Shown here piece by piece: positions 55,395 to 63,768 of a DNA stretch of 64,000 nucleotides (its first letter is position 1; each line of letters begins with the position of its first letter). Location: contig NZ_SMLK01000004.1 of the NCBI RefSeq assembly GCF_004681975.1, positions 62,001 through 126,000 of the forward strand, written 5' to 3'. The position numbers and the translations under genes were made by a program. The DNA is from Ramlibacter humi. GTDB taxonomy: Bacteria; Pseudomonadota; Gammaproteobacteria; Burkholderiales; Burkholderiaceae_C. The notes beneath the pieces were generated by a model. That model did not search any database and was not told where the DNA came from. It worked only from the letters and a program-made list of their open reading frames with translations.

Positions 55395-57008
55395 TCACTC
55401 GGCAGAGGTGGGGGCAAGCTCGCGCGCGGCAGCGTTGGCGACCGGCGCCTGCGCGGGCAGCCGCGCCTGCTCGTAGTCGAGCATCTCCATCAGGTGGTGC
55501 ATCACCTCGTCGCCGATCTCGTTGCCGCGCCACAGGCGCAGCAGCTCGGCCCGCTCGGCGCGGATGGCCGCGTGGCGCAGGCGGTTCACCAGTTCCATGC
55601 GCGGCGTGAGCTCCTCGCCTTCGGAAGCCACCAGCCCGATGCGTTCGGCGATCTCGGCCTTCAGGCCCTGCGCCCATTGCGCGGCGACGCCCGCGCCCGC
55701 CAGCTCGCGGTCGATGGCGGCCAGCGCCGCGGTGCTCATCGAAGCGCGGATGCGCAGCTGCTCCTGATGCAGGCTCCAGTCGGCGCCCACCTTCAGCCAG
55801 CGGATCAGCGGCGTGAGCGTCAGGCCCTGCCCCACCAGCGTGGCGACGATCACCACGAAGGTCAGGAAGATGACCAGGTCGCGGTGCGGGAAAGCCGCAC
55901 CGTTCGGCAGCGTGAGCGGCAACGCCAATGCGGCGGCGAGCGAGACGATGCCGCGCATGCCGCACCAGCCGATGATGGCGAGTTCCGCCTTGTTGGGCCG
56001 CCGCTGCTCGCGCAGGTGCGACACGCGCTGCGGCAGGTAGCCGACCGGGAACACCCAGGCGAACCGCACGGCGATGGCCACCACCGTCACGAGGCCTGCG
56101 ATGGCCGCGAGTTGCCCTGTGGGGTAGCGGCCCAGGCCCGCCAGCACCACGGGCAACTGCAGCCCGATGAGGATGAACACCACGCTGTTCAGCAGGAACA
56201 CGAGCAGGTTCCACACCGAGCGCGCCATGATGCGCATCTCGGCCGACACGATCTCCGGTGCGTAGCGGCCGCGCACCAGGCCCGCCGCCACCACCGCCAG
56301 CACGCCCGACGTGTGCACCGCTTCCGCCGCCATGTAGGCCGCGTACGGAATCGTCAGCACGGTGAGCACTTCGATGAACGGATCGCCCAGCTTCTGGTGC
56401 ACGGCGATGTACACGAACGCCAGCACGATACCCACCGCGATGCCGCCCGCCGACACCAGCGCGAACTGCGCCGTCGCGTCCACCAGCGAGAAGCTGCCGG
56501 TGAGCACCGCGGCGACCGCGAATTTGTAGAGCACCAGGCCCGACGCGTCGTTCATCAGGCTCTCGCCTTCGAGGATCGTGACGATGCGGCGCGGGATGTT
56601 CAAGCGCGAGAGGATGGCGGTGGCAGCGACTGCATCCGGCGGCGACACGATGGCGCCCAGCACGAAGGCCGCGGCCCAGGGCACGTCGGGCACCATCAGT
56701 TTCAGCGCGGCCCCGACGGCCAGCGTGGTGGCCGCGACCAGCCCGATGGCCAGCAGCGAGATCGGCCGCAGGTGCGCCTTGAAGTCGGTCCAGGACGTGA
56801 GCAGCGCGGCCTGGTACAAGATGGGCGGCAGCACCGCCACCAGGATCAGCTGCGGATCGAACGTGGTGGACGGCAGGTTGGGCACCAGCCCGAGCAGCGC
56901 GCCGCCCGCCACCAGCGCGATGGGGTACGGAAACTTGAAGTGCCGCGCCACCCAGCCCAGCGCCACGGCGCTGAGCAGCAACACGAGCAGCAACTGGAGC
57001 AGCGCCAT
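55395..57008 (-). CDS. Na+/H+ antiporter, CPA1 family
   Basis: A 537-residue antiporter with about 12 membrane helices. SPPDAVAATAI and EGESLMNDASGLVLY are the CPA1 ion-binding and gating segments; IIGWCGMRGIVSLAAALALPL is a further conserved helix. The C-terminal about 120 residues are cytoplasmic and helical (ELTPRMELVNRLRHAAIRAE). It exchanges Na+ (or K+) for H+. A long hairpin repeat (57059-57159) lies upstream of its start. Confidence 0.93.
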   Translation of the reverse strand: MALLQLLLVLLLSAVALGWVARHFKFPYPIALVAGGALLGLVPNLPSTTFDPQLILVAVLPPILYQAALLTSWTDFKAHLRPISLLAIGLVAATTLAVGAALKLMVPDVPWAAAFVLGAIVSPPDAVAATAILSRLNIPRRIVTILEGESLMNDASGLVLYKFAVAAVLTGSFSLVDATAQFALVSAGGIAVGIVLAFVYIAVHQKLGDPFIEVLTVLTIPYAAYMAAEAVHTSGVLAVVAAGLVRGRYAPEIVSAEMRIMARSVWNLLVFLLNSVVFILIGLQLPVVLAGLGRYPTGQLAAIAGLVTVVAIAVRFAWVFPVGYLPQRVSHLREQRRPNKAELAIIGWCGMRGIVSLAAALALPLTLPNGAAFPHRDLVIFLTFVVIVATLVGQGLTLTPLIRWLKVGADWSLHQEQLRIRASMSTAALAAIDRELAGAGVAAQWAQGLKAEIAERIGLVASEGEELTPRMELVNRLRHAAIRAERAELLRLWRGNEIGDEVMHHLMEMLDYEQARLPAQAPVANAAARELAPTSAE

Positions 57009-57058
57009 GGGCTGCGATTATGGCTGGGCTGCTGCTGGATGCCATCGAATGCGGGAGC

Positions 57059-57159
57059 GGGGTCCGCAGCGCAGAGGACGCAGAGAACAACAAAACGAAG
57101 CTTTGGGGTCTGCCTCTGCGTTCTCTGCGCTCCTCTGCGTTCTCCGCGTTGCGGACCCC
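57059..57159. repeat. long palindromic repeat with GCAGAG units (copy A)
   Basis: The ends GGGGTCCGC (57059-57067) and GCGGACCCC (57151-57159) pair perfectly. The inner arms, built from near-copies of GCAGAGGAC or GCAGAGAAC, pair imperfectly for about 18 more bases. It starts 14 bases after the stop of the TonB receptor gene. The same architecture recurs at 60221-60341. Confidence 0.85.
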
Positions 57160-57172
57160 GTGTTCTTCGATC

Positions 57173-59248
57173 CTAGAAATCCGCTCGAAGTCCAATCCGC
57201 AGACTGCGTCCCGGCAGCGGCACGCGGCCCGGCAGGCTTTGGGTGAGGATGGAAGTGGCGCTGTACGCGAGGCGGTCGGTGAGGTTGTCCAGCCGCACAT
57301 AAGTCATCAGCTCGGCGGGGCCGGCCTTGGTCTTGTACGTGAGCGCAGCGTTCCACAGCGTGTAGCCGGCGACCGCGACGTCGCCCACGGGCACGCGCGA
57401 CTGGCGTGCGTACGCATCGAAGCCGAAGCGCGCGCCCCACGCGCCTTGCGTCCACACCAGGGTGGCGCCGGCGCGGGCGGGCGCGATGCGCGGCAACGGC
57501 TGGCCGAGGGTGAGGTTGTCGGCGCGCACGAGGTCGGCCCGCCACTCCAGGTCCAGCACCGGGTCCGCGCGCAGCAGCCGCACGTTGCCTTCCGCTTCGA
57601 TGCCGCGGAAGCGCGCGGCCACGGCCTGGTAGGCGAACTCGGGCAGCACCTGCTCGGTGCAGCCGGATTCCACCGAAGTGCCGTCGCCGCAGTTGGTGAC
57701 CCCGACACCCGCACCGTTGCCGGAGGCGTCGCGCGTGATGCCGGTCGACAGCAGCGCCACGTAGCGCGAGAAGCGCGTCTGGTAAGCGCCCACGCGCGCG
57801 CGGTCGGCGCCGGACTTCCACTGCACGGCGGCTTCGGCGCTGGTGGCGCGCTCGGTGCCCAGCGTGGCCTGCCCCACTTCGTACGCGCCGGTGGCGACGT
57901 GCGGGCCGTTGGCGAACAACTCGTAGTCCTTGGGCGCGCGCTCGGTGCGGCCCAGGCTGCCGGTCAGCTGCCACGCGGGCGCGACGTTCCACTCGGCGCC
58001 CAGCGATGCGCTGGTGGGAGAGAAGCTGCGCCGCGCAGGTGCGAACCTCGCAAGCACCGGATCACCCGGTGTCGATACATCCACGCTTTCGCGCCGCAGG
58101 CCCGCCGTGAGCTGCCCCCACGACTGCGGCCACGCTTCGTAGAGGAACAGCGCGCGCTGGCGCGTGTCGCTGGGCGGCACGAAAGCTTCGGCGCCTTGCG
58201 CGGAGAAGGTCGCGTTCTCCGCCTGCAAACCGATGAGACCGCGCAACGGGCCGATGGGCGCATGGCGCGCTTCGATGCGCAGGTCGTCGCCGTTGCTGCG
58301 GAACGTGGTGCCCGGAACGCCGTCTTCGAACTCGGTGTGGTGGTAGCGGCTGCCGGACGCTTGCACCTTCACGCTCTCGAAGCCGGGCAGCGGCTGGCGC
58401 ACCAGGCTTTCGAACGCGACGCGCTGGCTGCGCATGCGCAGGCGCACATCCGCTTCGGCCACCGATCCGTAGCTGCTTTCCGAACTGCTGGCCGACAGGC
58501 CCGCGTAGCCGCGGTCGAAGAACAGCGAGCCGCCCACCGCGCCGCCGCGCGCCTGCCCATCCGAGTTGCACAGACGGCTGGCGGTGGTCGTGCCGCTGCT
58601 GCGCGCGCACGCCAGCGAGAGGGGCACGCGCACGTCGTCGTTGCGGCGGTCGAAAGCGTCGGCATGCAGGCCGATGCGGTCGTTGCCGCCTTCGACCATC
58701 GCGGAGCCCGACCGCTCGCGCGAGCCGGTGGCGCCGGACACCTCGGCCTTGCCGGTGACGCCGCCGATCGGCTCGGTGGGGATGCGCCCATCGACGAGGT
58801 TCACCACGCCGCCGATCGCGTTACCCCCGTACAGCAGCGCGCCGGGGCCGCGCAGTACCTCGATGCGGTCGACCGCCAGCGGGTCGATGGACACGGCGTG
58901 GTCGTAGCTCACGCTCGACGCATCGTGCATGGCGCCGCTGTTCTCCAGGATGCGGATGTGGTCGCCGTCCATGCCGCGGATGACGGGCCGGCTGGCCGTG
59001 GGCCCGAAGTAGGTGCTGCTGACGCCGGGCAGGCTGTTCAGCGTTTCGCCGAGCGACGATTGGCGGCGCAGCAGCAGCCCATCGCCGGACAGCGTGCTGA
59101 CGGGCGCCGCGGGCTGCTGGTCGCCCAGTGGGTTGGCGGTGACGGTGACCTCGCGCAGCGTCTGTGGCTGCGTTGGGGATTGGGCCTGCGCGGCGATGGC
59201 GCAGGCGAGAAGGCCGGCGCAGGCGCCGGCACGCGTGGGAAAAGACAT
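57173..59248 (-). CDS. TonB-dependent outer-membrane receptor (ZnuD-like)
   Basis: A 691-residue receptor: signal peptide ending AQAQ, plug domain (LREVTVTANPLGD, LGETLNSLPGVSSTYFGPTA, RVLRGPGALLYGG-like region), and a 22-strand barrel ending in F. It has no Fe-siderophore diagnostic residues that I can name. Its operon partners (His-rich small protein, DUF3299 protein, FtsX-type permease, ABC ATPase) are typical of Zur-regulated zinc clusters in Pseudomonas, so zinc or another divalent metal is the likely substrate (inference). Confidence 0.85.
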   Translation of the reverse strand: MSFPTRAGACAGLLACAIAAQAQSPTQPQTLREVTVTANPLGDQQPAAPVSTLSGDGLLLRRQSSLGETLNSLPGVSSTYFGPTASRPVIRGMDGDHIRILENSGAMHDASSVSYDHAVSIDPLAVDRIEVLRGPGALLYGGNAIGGVVNLVDGRIPTEPIGGVTGKAEVSGATGSRERSGSAMVEGGNDRIGLHADAFDRRNDDVRVPLSLACARSSGTTTASRLCNSDGQARGGAVGGSLFFDRGYAGLSASSSESSYGSVAEADVRLRMRSQRVAFESLVRQPLPGFESVKVQASGSRYHHTEFEDGVPGTTFRSNGDDLRIEARHAPIGPLRGLIGLQAENATFSAQGAEAFVPPSDTRQRALFLYEAWPQSWGQLTAGLRRESVDVSTPGDPVLARFAPARRSFSPTSASLGAEWNVAPAWQLTGSLGRTERAPKDYELFANGPHVATGAYEVGQATLGTERATSAEAAVQWKSGADRARVGAYQTRFSRYVALLSTGITRDASGNGAGVGVTNCGDGTSVESGCTEQVLPEFAYQAVAARFRGIEAEGNVRLLRADPVLDLEWRADLVRADNLTLGQPLPRIAPARAGATLVWTQGAWGARFGFDAYARQSRVPVGDVAVAGYTLWNAALTYKTKAGPAELMTYVRLDNLTDRLAYSATSILTQSLPGRVPLPGRSLRIGLRADF

Positions 59249-59326
59249 GGAAGGAACCTTCGCGAAATCGATGGGCGGACAGACGCGTGCGGCGGCGAAG
59301 CCGTCACGCGTCCAGCGGCGGTGCGA

Positions 59327-59671
59327 TCAGCGAAGGGCGGGCGGGCCGCGGGCGTCGAACAGCGCGGCCCAGCGCGCCAGCGCCAGGCCATGCAGCGCCC
59401 GCACCACCACCGTGGGCGGCAGCAGCGCGGGCAGCACGACGGGCACGCAGGGTGCGGCATCGCCGTGCGACAGCTGGTCGAACAGGCGGCAGGTACCGTC
59501 GTCGTGGGCCTGGAACAGGCCGGCCAGCGGGGGCTTCGATTCAGCCGCGGGTGCGGCAACGGAAACAGGATGGGCCAGCGGCGCGTGCGCGATGCCGTGC
59601 AGCAGGCCGATCAGCTGCGCGAGCAGCAGCACCGGCAGCAGCAGGACGATCAGCGCGCGGCGTGCGGCCAT
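59327..59671 (-). CDS. small His-rich membrane-anchored protein (DUF2946-like)
   Basis: A 114-residue protein. An N-terminal hydrophobic segment (ALIVLLLPVLLLAQLIGLLH) is followed by a His/Cys-rich part, GIAHAPLAH, AHDDGTCRLFDQLSHGDAAPC, then a second hydrophobic stretch. The H/D/C content suggests metal binding in the periplasm. It starts seven bases after the DUF3299 gene on the same transcript. Assignment to DUF2946 is by layout and composition only. Confidence 0.7.
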   Translation of the reverse strand: MAARRALIVLLLPVLLLAQLIGLLHGIAHAPLAHPVSVAAPAAESKPPLAGLFQAHDDGTCRLFDQLSHGDAAPCVPVVLPALLPPTVVVRALHGLALARWAALFDARGPPALR

Positions 59672-59678
59672 CGCAAGG

Positions 59679-60170
59679 TCACTTCACCGAGACGCCGTCG
59701 GTCAGGCGGTAGTACAGGCCGTACGGGTCGTCGGCCAGCAGCGCGAAGCGGCCTTCCACCACCACCGGGTCGAGCGTGTAGCGCACCGGCGTCTTCGTCT
59801 TCACTTCGACCATGCTCTCCGGGCCGCCGGGCGTGCAGAAGCTGCAGGTCAGCGGCACCGACGACAGCAGGAAGTGCGTGTGCTTCTCGCCCGGCTCCAG
59901 CGGCATCATGAAGCCCTGCACCCGCTGCGGCTTCTGCTGCAGGGCCAGCTGTTCGGCCTGGAAGGCCGGCAGCACGCGGTTCTTGTCGACCTTGGTCTTC
60001 ACCGAGGTGAGCACCGACCACGGCACCACGTCGCCGCGCTGCGGCAGCGGCGCGAACGGGCTGTCGGGGCTGTGCACGCCGGGGCCGGTGCCCATGGGCA
60101 CGGGGGCGGTCTGCGCATGCGCGGCGGCGGCCAGGACGGCGGCGGTGATCAGGGCCAGGGTTCGCTTCAT
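59679..60170 (-). CDS. DUF3299 periplasmic protein
   Basis: A 163-residue exported protein: signal peptide ending AHAQ, then the DUF3299 core (VPWSVLTSVKTKVDKNRVLP, QGFMMPLEPGEKHTHFLLSS, LTCSFCTPGGPESMVEVKTK, ending VEGRFALLADDPYGLYYRLT). The CSFC Cys pair lies near residue 110. DUF3299 proteins accompany FtsX-type ABC permeases in Zur-regulated operons (e.g. the PA4063-PA4066 group). The start is supported by GAGG eight bases upstream. Confidence 0.85.
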   Translation of the reverse strand: MKRTLALITAAVLAAAAHAQTAPVPMGTGPGVHSPDSPFAPLPQRGDVVPWSVLTSVKTKVDKNRVLPAFQAEQLALQQKPQRVQGFMMPLEPGEKHTHFLLSSVPLTCSFCTPGGPESMVEVKTKTPVRYTLDPVVVEGRFALLADDPYGLYYRLTDGVSVK

Positions 60171-60220
60171 CGGGCGGTCCTCGGTAGAAGGCGGCATTGT
60201 GCTTCATCGGGGATGAAAGC

Positions 60221-60341
60221 GGACTCCCTTGCGCAGAGTTCGCAGAGGTACGCAGAGGACGCGGAGAAGTCCAAAGAGAATTTCAAAGGCATTCCTCTGC
60301 GCTCTCCGCGAATCCTCTGCGAACTCTGCGCAAGGGAGTCC
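60221..60341. repeat. long palindromic repeat with GCAGAG units (copy B)
   Basis: A perfect 28-bp inverted repeat (60221-60248 with 60314-60341), enclosing a 65-base interior of further CGCAGAGG-type units. It ends six bases before the stop codon of the permease gene read from the other strand, so the transcript carries the hairpin right after the permease stop. Same design as 57059-57159. Confidence 0.88.
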
Positions 60342-60346
60342 ACTTT

Positions 60347-61549
60347 CTACCGCGCGTTCAGCAGCTCACCGGCGTCCGTGCGATACGCACCAATCGCCGG
60401 CACCAGCGCCGCGGCCAAGGCCACCGCGGCGGCCAGAGCGGGGATCCAGAGCTCCTGCGGCAGGAACAGCGCGCCGGTCAAGGGCAGCGATTGCCGTTCG
60501 GCCAGCAGCGCGCCGGTGATGCCCATCAGCACGTGGCCAACGGCCAGGCCCAGCAGCGAAGCCGCCAAGGCCAGCCACAGCGCTTCCGCCAGCAGCAGGC
60601 CGGCGATGCGGCGCGGCGGGGCCCCCAGCATGCGCAGCGTGGCCAGGTCGGCGCGGCGCTCGCGCACGGCGTTCCACAGCGCGATGAAGACCGACAGGCC
60701 CGCGGTCAGCAGCAGCACGAAGCCGACGCCGCGCAGCACTTCGCTGCCCACGCCCAGCATGCGCAGCAGGCGCGAGACTTCCAGCGCGGGCGCGGCCGCC
60801 TGCATGGGCGTGGTGGCGTTCACCTGGCGCGGCAGCGAGACGGCGGCCAGCGGCGTGCGATAGCGCACCAGCGCCGCGGTGACCTCGCGCTTCGCATCGT
60901 CTTCGTCGTGGTCCTGCTCCATGCCGGGCGCGTGGTGCTCGTGCACTTCCCACACCGATTCCAGCGAAGTGAGCAGCAGGCGGTCGGCCACGCAGCCGCA
61001 AGGCGCGAGCACACCGGCGATCTGGTACGGCTTGGCCGCATGCGCGTCGCCGCCGCCGGCCAGCCCGTGGCTGCCGGCGAAGCGCATGCCCGGGGCCAGG
61101 TGCGCGGCGGCAGCGGCCTGCGCGCCGGCCACGGCCTGCATCGGCTGCAACCACGCATGGCCCTGTGCGACTTGCAGCTTGTAGTGCGCCAGGTAGTCCG
61201 GCGTGGTGCCGACGATGCGGAAGCCCTCGTAGCTGTCGCCCAGGCTCAGCGGGATGACCTGGGCCACCAGCGGGTGCTTCGCCAGTTTCTGCACTTCCGC
61301 GAGCGGCACGTTGCCGGTGGGCGCGTCCAGCTGGAACACCGCCGACAGGATCAGCTGCATCGGGCTGCCCTTGGCGCCCACCACCGCGTCGATGCCGGCC
61401 AGGTCACGCTCGAAGGCCCGCTGCACCTGCTCGCTGGCCAGCAGCACGAAGGTGATGGACGCCAGCCCCAGCGTGAGCAGCAGCAGGTTCAGCAGCGCCT
61501 GCAGCGGGCGCGAGAACAGGTAGCGCAGCGACAGCGTGCCGACGTTCAT
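60347..61549 (-). CDS. ABC transporter permease (FtsX/MacB type)
   Basis: A 400-residue permease: N-terminal helix, large periplasmic domain (about 40-270), then three membrane helices with the FtsX segment (VFIALWNAVRERRADLATLR). The periplasmic part contains an H/D/E-rich loop (EVHEHHAPGMEQDHDEDDAK, about 200-220), suggestive of metal binding. ATGA overlap with the ATPase gene sets the start at 61549. FtsX-type permeases move envelope substrates or act as mechano-transducers rather than importing metals directly. Confidence 0.9.
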   Translation of the reverse strand: MNVGTLSLRYLFSRPLQALLNLLLLTLGLASITFVLLASEQVQRAFERDLAGIDAVVGAKGSPMQLILSAVFQLDAPTGNVPLAEVQKLAKHPLVAQVIPLSLGDSYEGFRIVGTTPDYLAHYKLQVAQGHAWLQPMQAVAGAQAAAAAHLAPGMRFAGSHGLAGGGDAHAAKPYQIAGVLAPCGCVADRLLLTSLESVWEVHEHHAPGMEQDHDEDDAKREVTAALVRYRTPLAAVSLPRQVNATTPMQAAAPALEVSRLLRMLGVGSEVLRGVGFVLLLTAGLSVFIALWNAVRERRADLATLRMLGAPPRRIAGLLLAEALWLALAASLLGLAVGHVLMGITGALLAERQSLPLTGALFLPQELWIPALAAAVALAAALVPAIGAYRTDAGELLNAR

Positions 61550-62196
61550 GCGGCCACCGGCGCGTGGAGCGGCAACGATTGCGCGCGCGGCAAGGCTTCG
61601 CGCACCCGGCGATCGTGCGTGGCGATGACCAGCGTGGCGCCGCATCGCGCGGCCGCCTGTTGCAACAACGCGAGCGCGGATCCGGCGGCTTCGTCGTCCA
61701 GGCTCGCGGTGGGCTCGTCGGCCAGGATCACTTTCGGCGCAAGCAGCACCGCGCGCGCCAGCGCCACGCGTTGCGCCTGCCCGCCCGAAAGTTGGGATGG
61801 CCGGCGGTGCGCGAGGTCCGCCACGCCCAGCGCCGCCAGCGCTTGCTCCACCTGCGCTTCGCTCGCGGGCAGTCCCGCCGCGAAGTACGCGAGCGACAGG
61901 TTGTGCACGACGTTCAGGGCTTCGCTCAGATGCAGCTTCTGAGGCAGGAAGCCGATGCTGCGGCCGCGCCAGTGATCGCGCGCCACGCCGGACAGCGCAC
62001 GCAGATCCTGTTGCGCGACGACGAGTTCGCCATCGGCCGGCGCGCGCAGTCCCGCGACCAGGGCCAGCCAGCTGGACTTGCCCGCGCCCGAGCGCCCCTG
62101 CAGCAGCAGCGTGCCGCCCTGCGGCACGTCGCAGTCGGGAAAGCGCAGCGCAGGCGCGCCGGGGTACGCGAAGGCGAGAGAACGGGTGCGGATCAC
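61546..62196 (-). CDS. ABC transporter ATPase (LolD/MacB type)
   Basis: A 216-residue ATPase: Walker A GRSGAGKSS (about 35-43), signature LSGGQAQRVALAR, Walker B VILADEPTASLD, H-loop IATHD. GTG start at 62196. It energises the FtsX-type permease encoded immediately downstream. It begins ten bases after the msrA stop, so msrA and the transporter may share a transcript. Confidence 0.92.
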   Translation of the reverse strand: MIRTRSLAFAYPGAPALRFPDCDVPQGGTLLLQGRSGAGKSSWLALVAGLRAPADGELVVAQQDLRALSGVARDHWRGRSIGFLPQKLHLSEALNVVHNLSLAYFAAGLPASEAQVEQALAALGVADLAHRRPSQLSGGQAQRVALARAVLLAPKVILADEPTASLDDEAAGSALALLQQAAARCGATLVIATHDRRVREALPRAQSLPLHAPVAA

Positions 62197-62206
62197 GCGC
62201 GGCGCG

Positions 62207-62746
62207 TCAGGCCTTCACCAGGTCAGTGAAGGTCTTGCGGAACTTGGCCACCTTGGGTGCGGCGACCGCCAGGCAGTAGCCCTGGTACGGGTTCTTCTCG
62301 AAGAAGTCCTGGTGGTATTCCTCGGCCGGCCAGTAGTTGGTGAGCGGCTCCACCTCGGTGACGATGGGCTGGCCGAACAGCTTGTCCTGGCTCATCTCCC
62401 GGATCAGGTCGTCGGCCACCTGCTTCTGCTCTTCGGTCGTGTAGTAGATGCCGCTGCGGTACTGCGTGCCGGTGTCGTTGCCCTGCCGGTTCAGCTGGGT
62501 GGGGTCGTGCACCACGAAGAAGATCTCCAGGATCTGCCGCAGCGTGATCTGCGCGGGGTCGTAAGTGAGCTTCACCACCTCGCTGTGGCCGGTGTTGCCG
62601 GTGCACACCTGTTCGTAGCTGGGCTGTTTCACCGTGCCGTTGGCGTAGCCCGATTCCACGTCGGTCACGCCGCGCACCTTGACGTACACCGCCTCCGTGC
62701 ACCAGAAGCAGCCACCGCCGAGTGCGATGGTTTGCAGGTCGCTCAT
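62207..62746 (-). CDS. msrA: peptide-methionine (S)-S-oxide reductase
   Basis: A 179-residue MsrA: catalytic Cys in GGGCFWCTEAVY (C13), followed by GYANGTVKQPSYEQVCTGNTGH and the conserved EEYHQDFFEKNPYQGYC. It repairs S-methionine sulfoxide with thioredoxin. AAGGAG five bases upstream sets the start. It is apparently the first gene of the downstream metal-transport operon, ten bases before the ATPase. Confidence 0.95.
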   Translation of the reverse strand: MSDLQTIALGGGCFWCTEAVYVKVRGVTDVESGYANGTVKQPSYEQVCTGNTGHSEVVKLTYDPAQITLRQILEIFFVVHDPTQLNRQGNDTGTQYRSGIYYTTEEQKQVADDLIREMSQDKLFGQPIVTEVEPLTNYWPAEEYHQDFFEKNPYQGYCLAVAAPKVAKFRKTFTDLVKA

Positions 62747-62827
62747 GGGAACTCCTTGGAAGGAGTGGAACTGTAGCCGCGCGGCGCCGCGTGCGTGCTC
62801 CGCGGCCGCCTCCATCACTCCCGCGAG

Positions 62828-62851
62828 GGCGGGAATCCATGGATCCCCGCC
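62828..62851. repeat. 24-bp palindrome of intergenic CCCGCGAGGGCGGGAAT type
   Basis: GGCGGGAATCCATGGATCCCCGCC is palindromic except for one pair, centred on CCATGG. With its flanks (CTCCCGCGAG... and ...TGCGCGAGG) it looks like a copy of the CCCGCGAAGGCGGGAATCC intergenic repeats common in proteobacteria. Confidence 0.7.
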
Positions 62852-62892
62852 TGCGCGAGGACCACGCCTCTTCGGTCTTACGATCGCGGCCC

Positions 62893-63651
62893 ATGCTGTC
62901 CGGAGAACTCAAGCCGATCCTCACCGCCCTCGTGCTGCCGCCGGTGGCGCCGCTGCTGCTGGCGTTGCTGGGGCTGGTGCTGGCATGGGGCAAGCGGGCA
63001 CGGATCGGGCTGGCGTTGATCGGCGTCTCGATCGCTGCGCTGTGGCTGCTCTCCTGCTACCCCGTCGCGACCCGCTTGTCCGAAGCGCTGTTGCCGCCCG
63101 TGCAGGCGGTCAAGCCCGAGGACCTGGCCGGCGTGCAGGCCATCGTCGTGCTTGGCGGCGGCACGCTGCCGGCCGCACCGGAATACGGTGCCGCGCAGCC
63201 GGCCACGCCGACGCTGGGACGACTGCGCTACGGCGCCTGGCTGGCCAGGCGCACCGGCAAGCCGCTGGCTTTCGCCGGCGGCGTGGGCTGGGCGGCGGCG
63301 GACATGCAGATGCCGCCGGAAGCCGAAGTGGCCGCCCGCGCCGTGCAGGATTTCGGCGTGACGCTCCGCTGGGCCGATTCGAAATCGCGCGACACCGTCG
63401 AGAACGCGAACGAGATGAAGCGGCTGCTCGCGGCCGATGGCGTGACGCGCATCGCGCTGGTCACCGACTTCTGGCACATGCCGCGGTCAGTGCTGGCTTT
63501 CGAACGCGCCGGCTTCAGCGTGCTGCCCGCACCGACGGGCTTCCCCGCGCCGATGGTGCGCCCACTGCTGGCCTGGCTGCCGTCCCCGGAAGGGCTGGCG
63601 CTGTCGCGCGCGGTGATCCGCGAAGCGCTCGGCCTGTGGGTGGCGCGCTGA
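62893..63651 (+). CDS. YdcF-family membrane protein (DUF218)
   Basis: A 252-residue protein: two N-terminal membrane helices (LTALVLPPVAPLLLALLGLV, LALIGVSIAALWLLSCYPVA), then the DUF218 domain. VQAIVVLGGGTL, GRLRYGAWLARRTGKPLAFA and the conserved SRDTVENANEMKRLL followed by LVTDFWHMPRS mark it. YdcF/SanA/ElyC-type proteins are implicated in envelope maintenance. The start at 62893 is the family N-terminus. Confidence 0.9.
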   Translation: MLSGELKPILTALVLPPVAPLLLALLGLVLAWGKRARIGLALIGVSIAALWLLSCYPVATRLSEALLPPVQAVKPEDLAGVQAIVVLGGGTLPAAPEYGAAQPATPTLGRLRYGAWLARRTGKPLAFAGGVGWAAADMQMPPEAEVAARAVQDFGVTLRWADSKSRDTVENANEMKRLLAADGVTRIALVTDFWHMPRSVLAFERAGFSVLPAPTGFPAPMVRPLLAWLPSPEGLALSRAVIREALGLWVAR

Positions 63652-63741
63652 CCCTTCCCGTCCCAAATCGCCTTTGCTGACGCGCATTTACCGGCGCGAC
63701 ACGCGCTGGCGCCTTGACGGTCGCGGGCGCTCAAGGCTACA

Positions 63742-63763
63742 TTACTAACCAGTCAGTCAGTAA
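63742..63763. promoter_or_regulatory. palindromic operator for TetR regulator
   Basis: TTACTAACCAGTCAGTCAGTAA has outer symmetry TTACT-N-AC ... GT-N-AGTAA and sits five bases before the TetR start, as expected for autoregulation by AcrR/TetR proteins. Confidence 0.6.
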
Positions 63764-63768
63764 ATCCC

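Noticed and set aside
57059-60341. The two long palindromes as ends of a composite transposon
   Set aside because: No transposase lies between them, each is a complete hairpin rather than a terminal repeat, and the intervening genes form part of a coherent operon.
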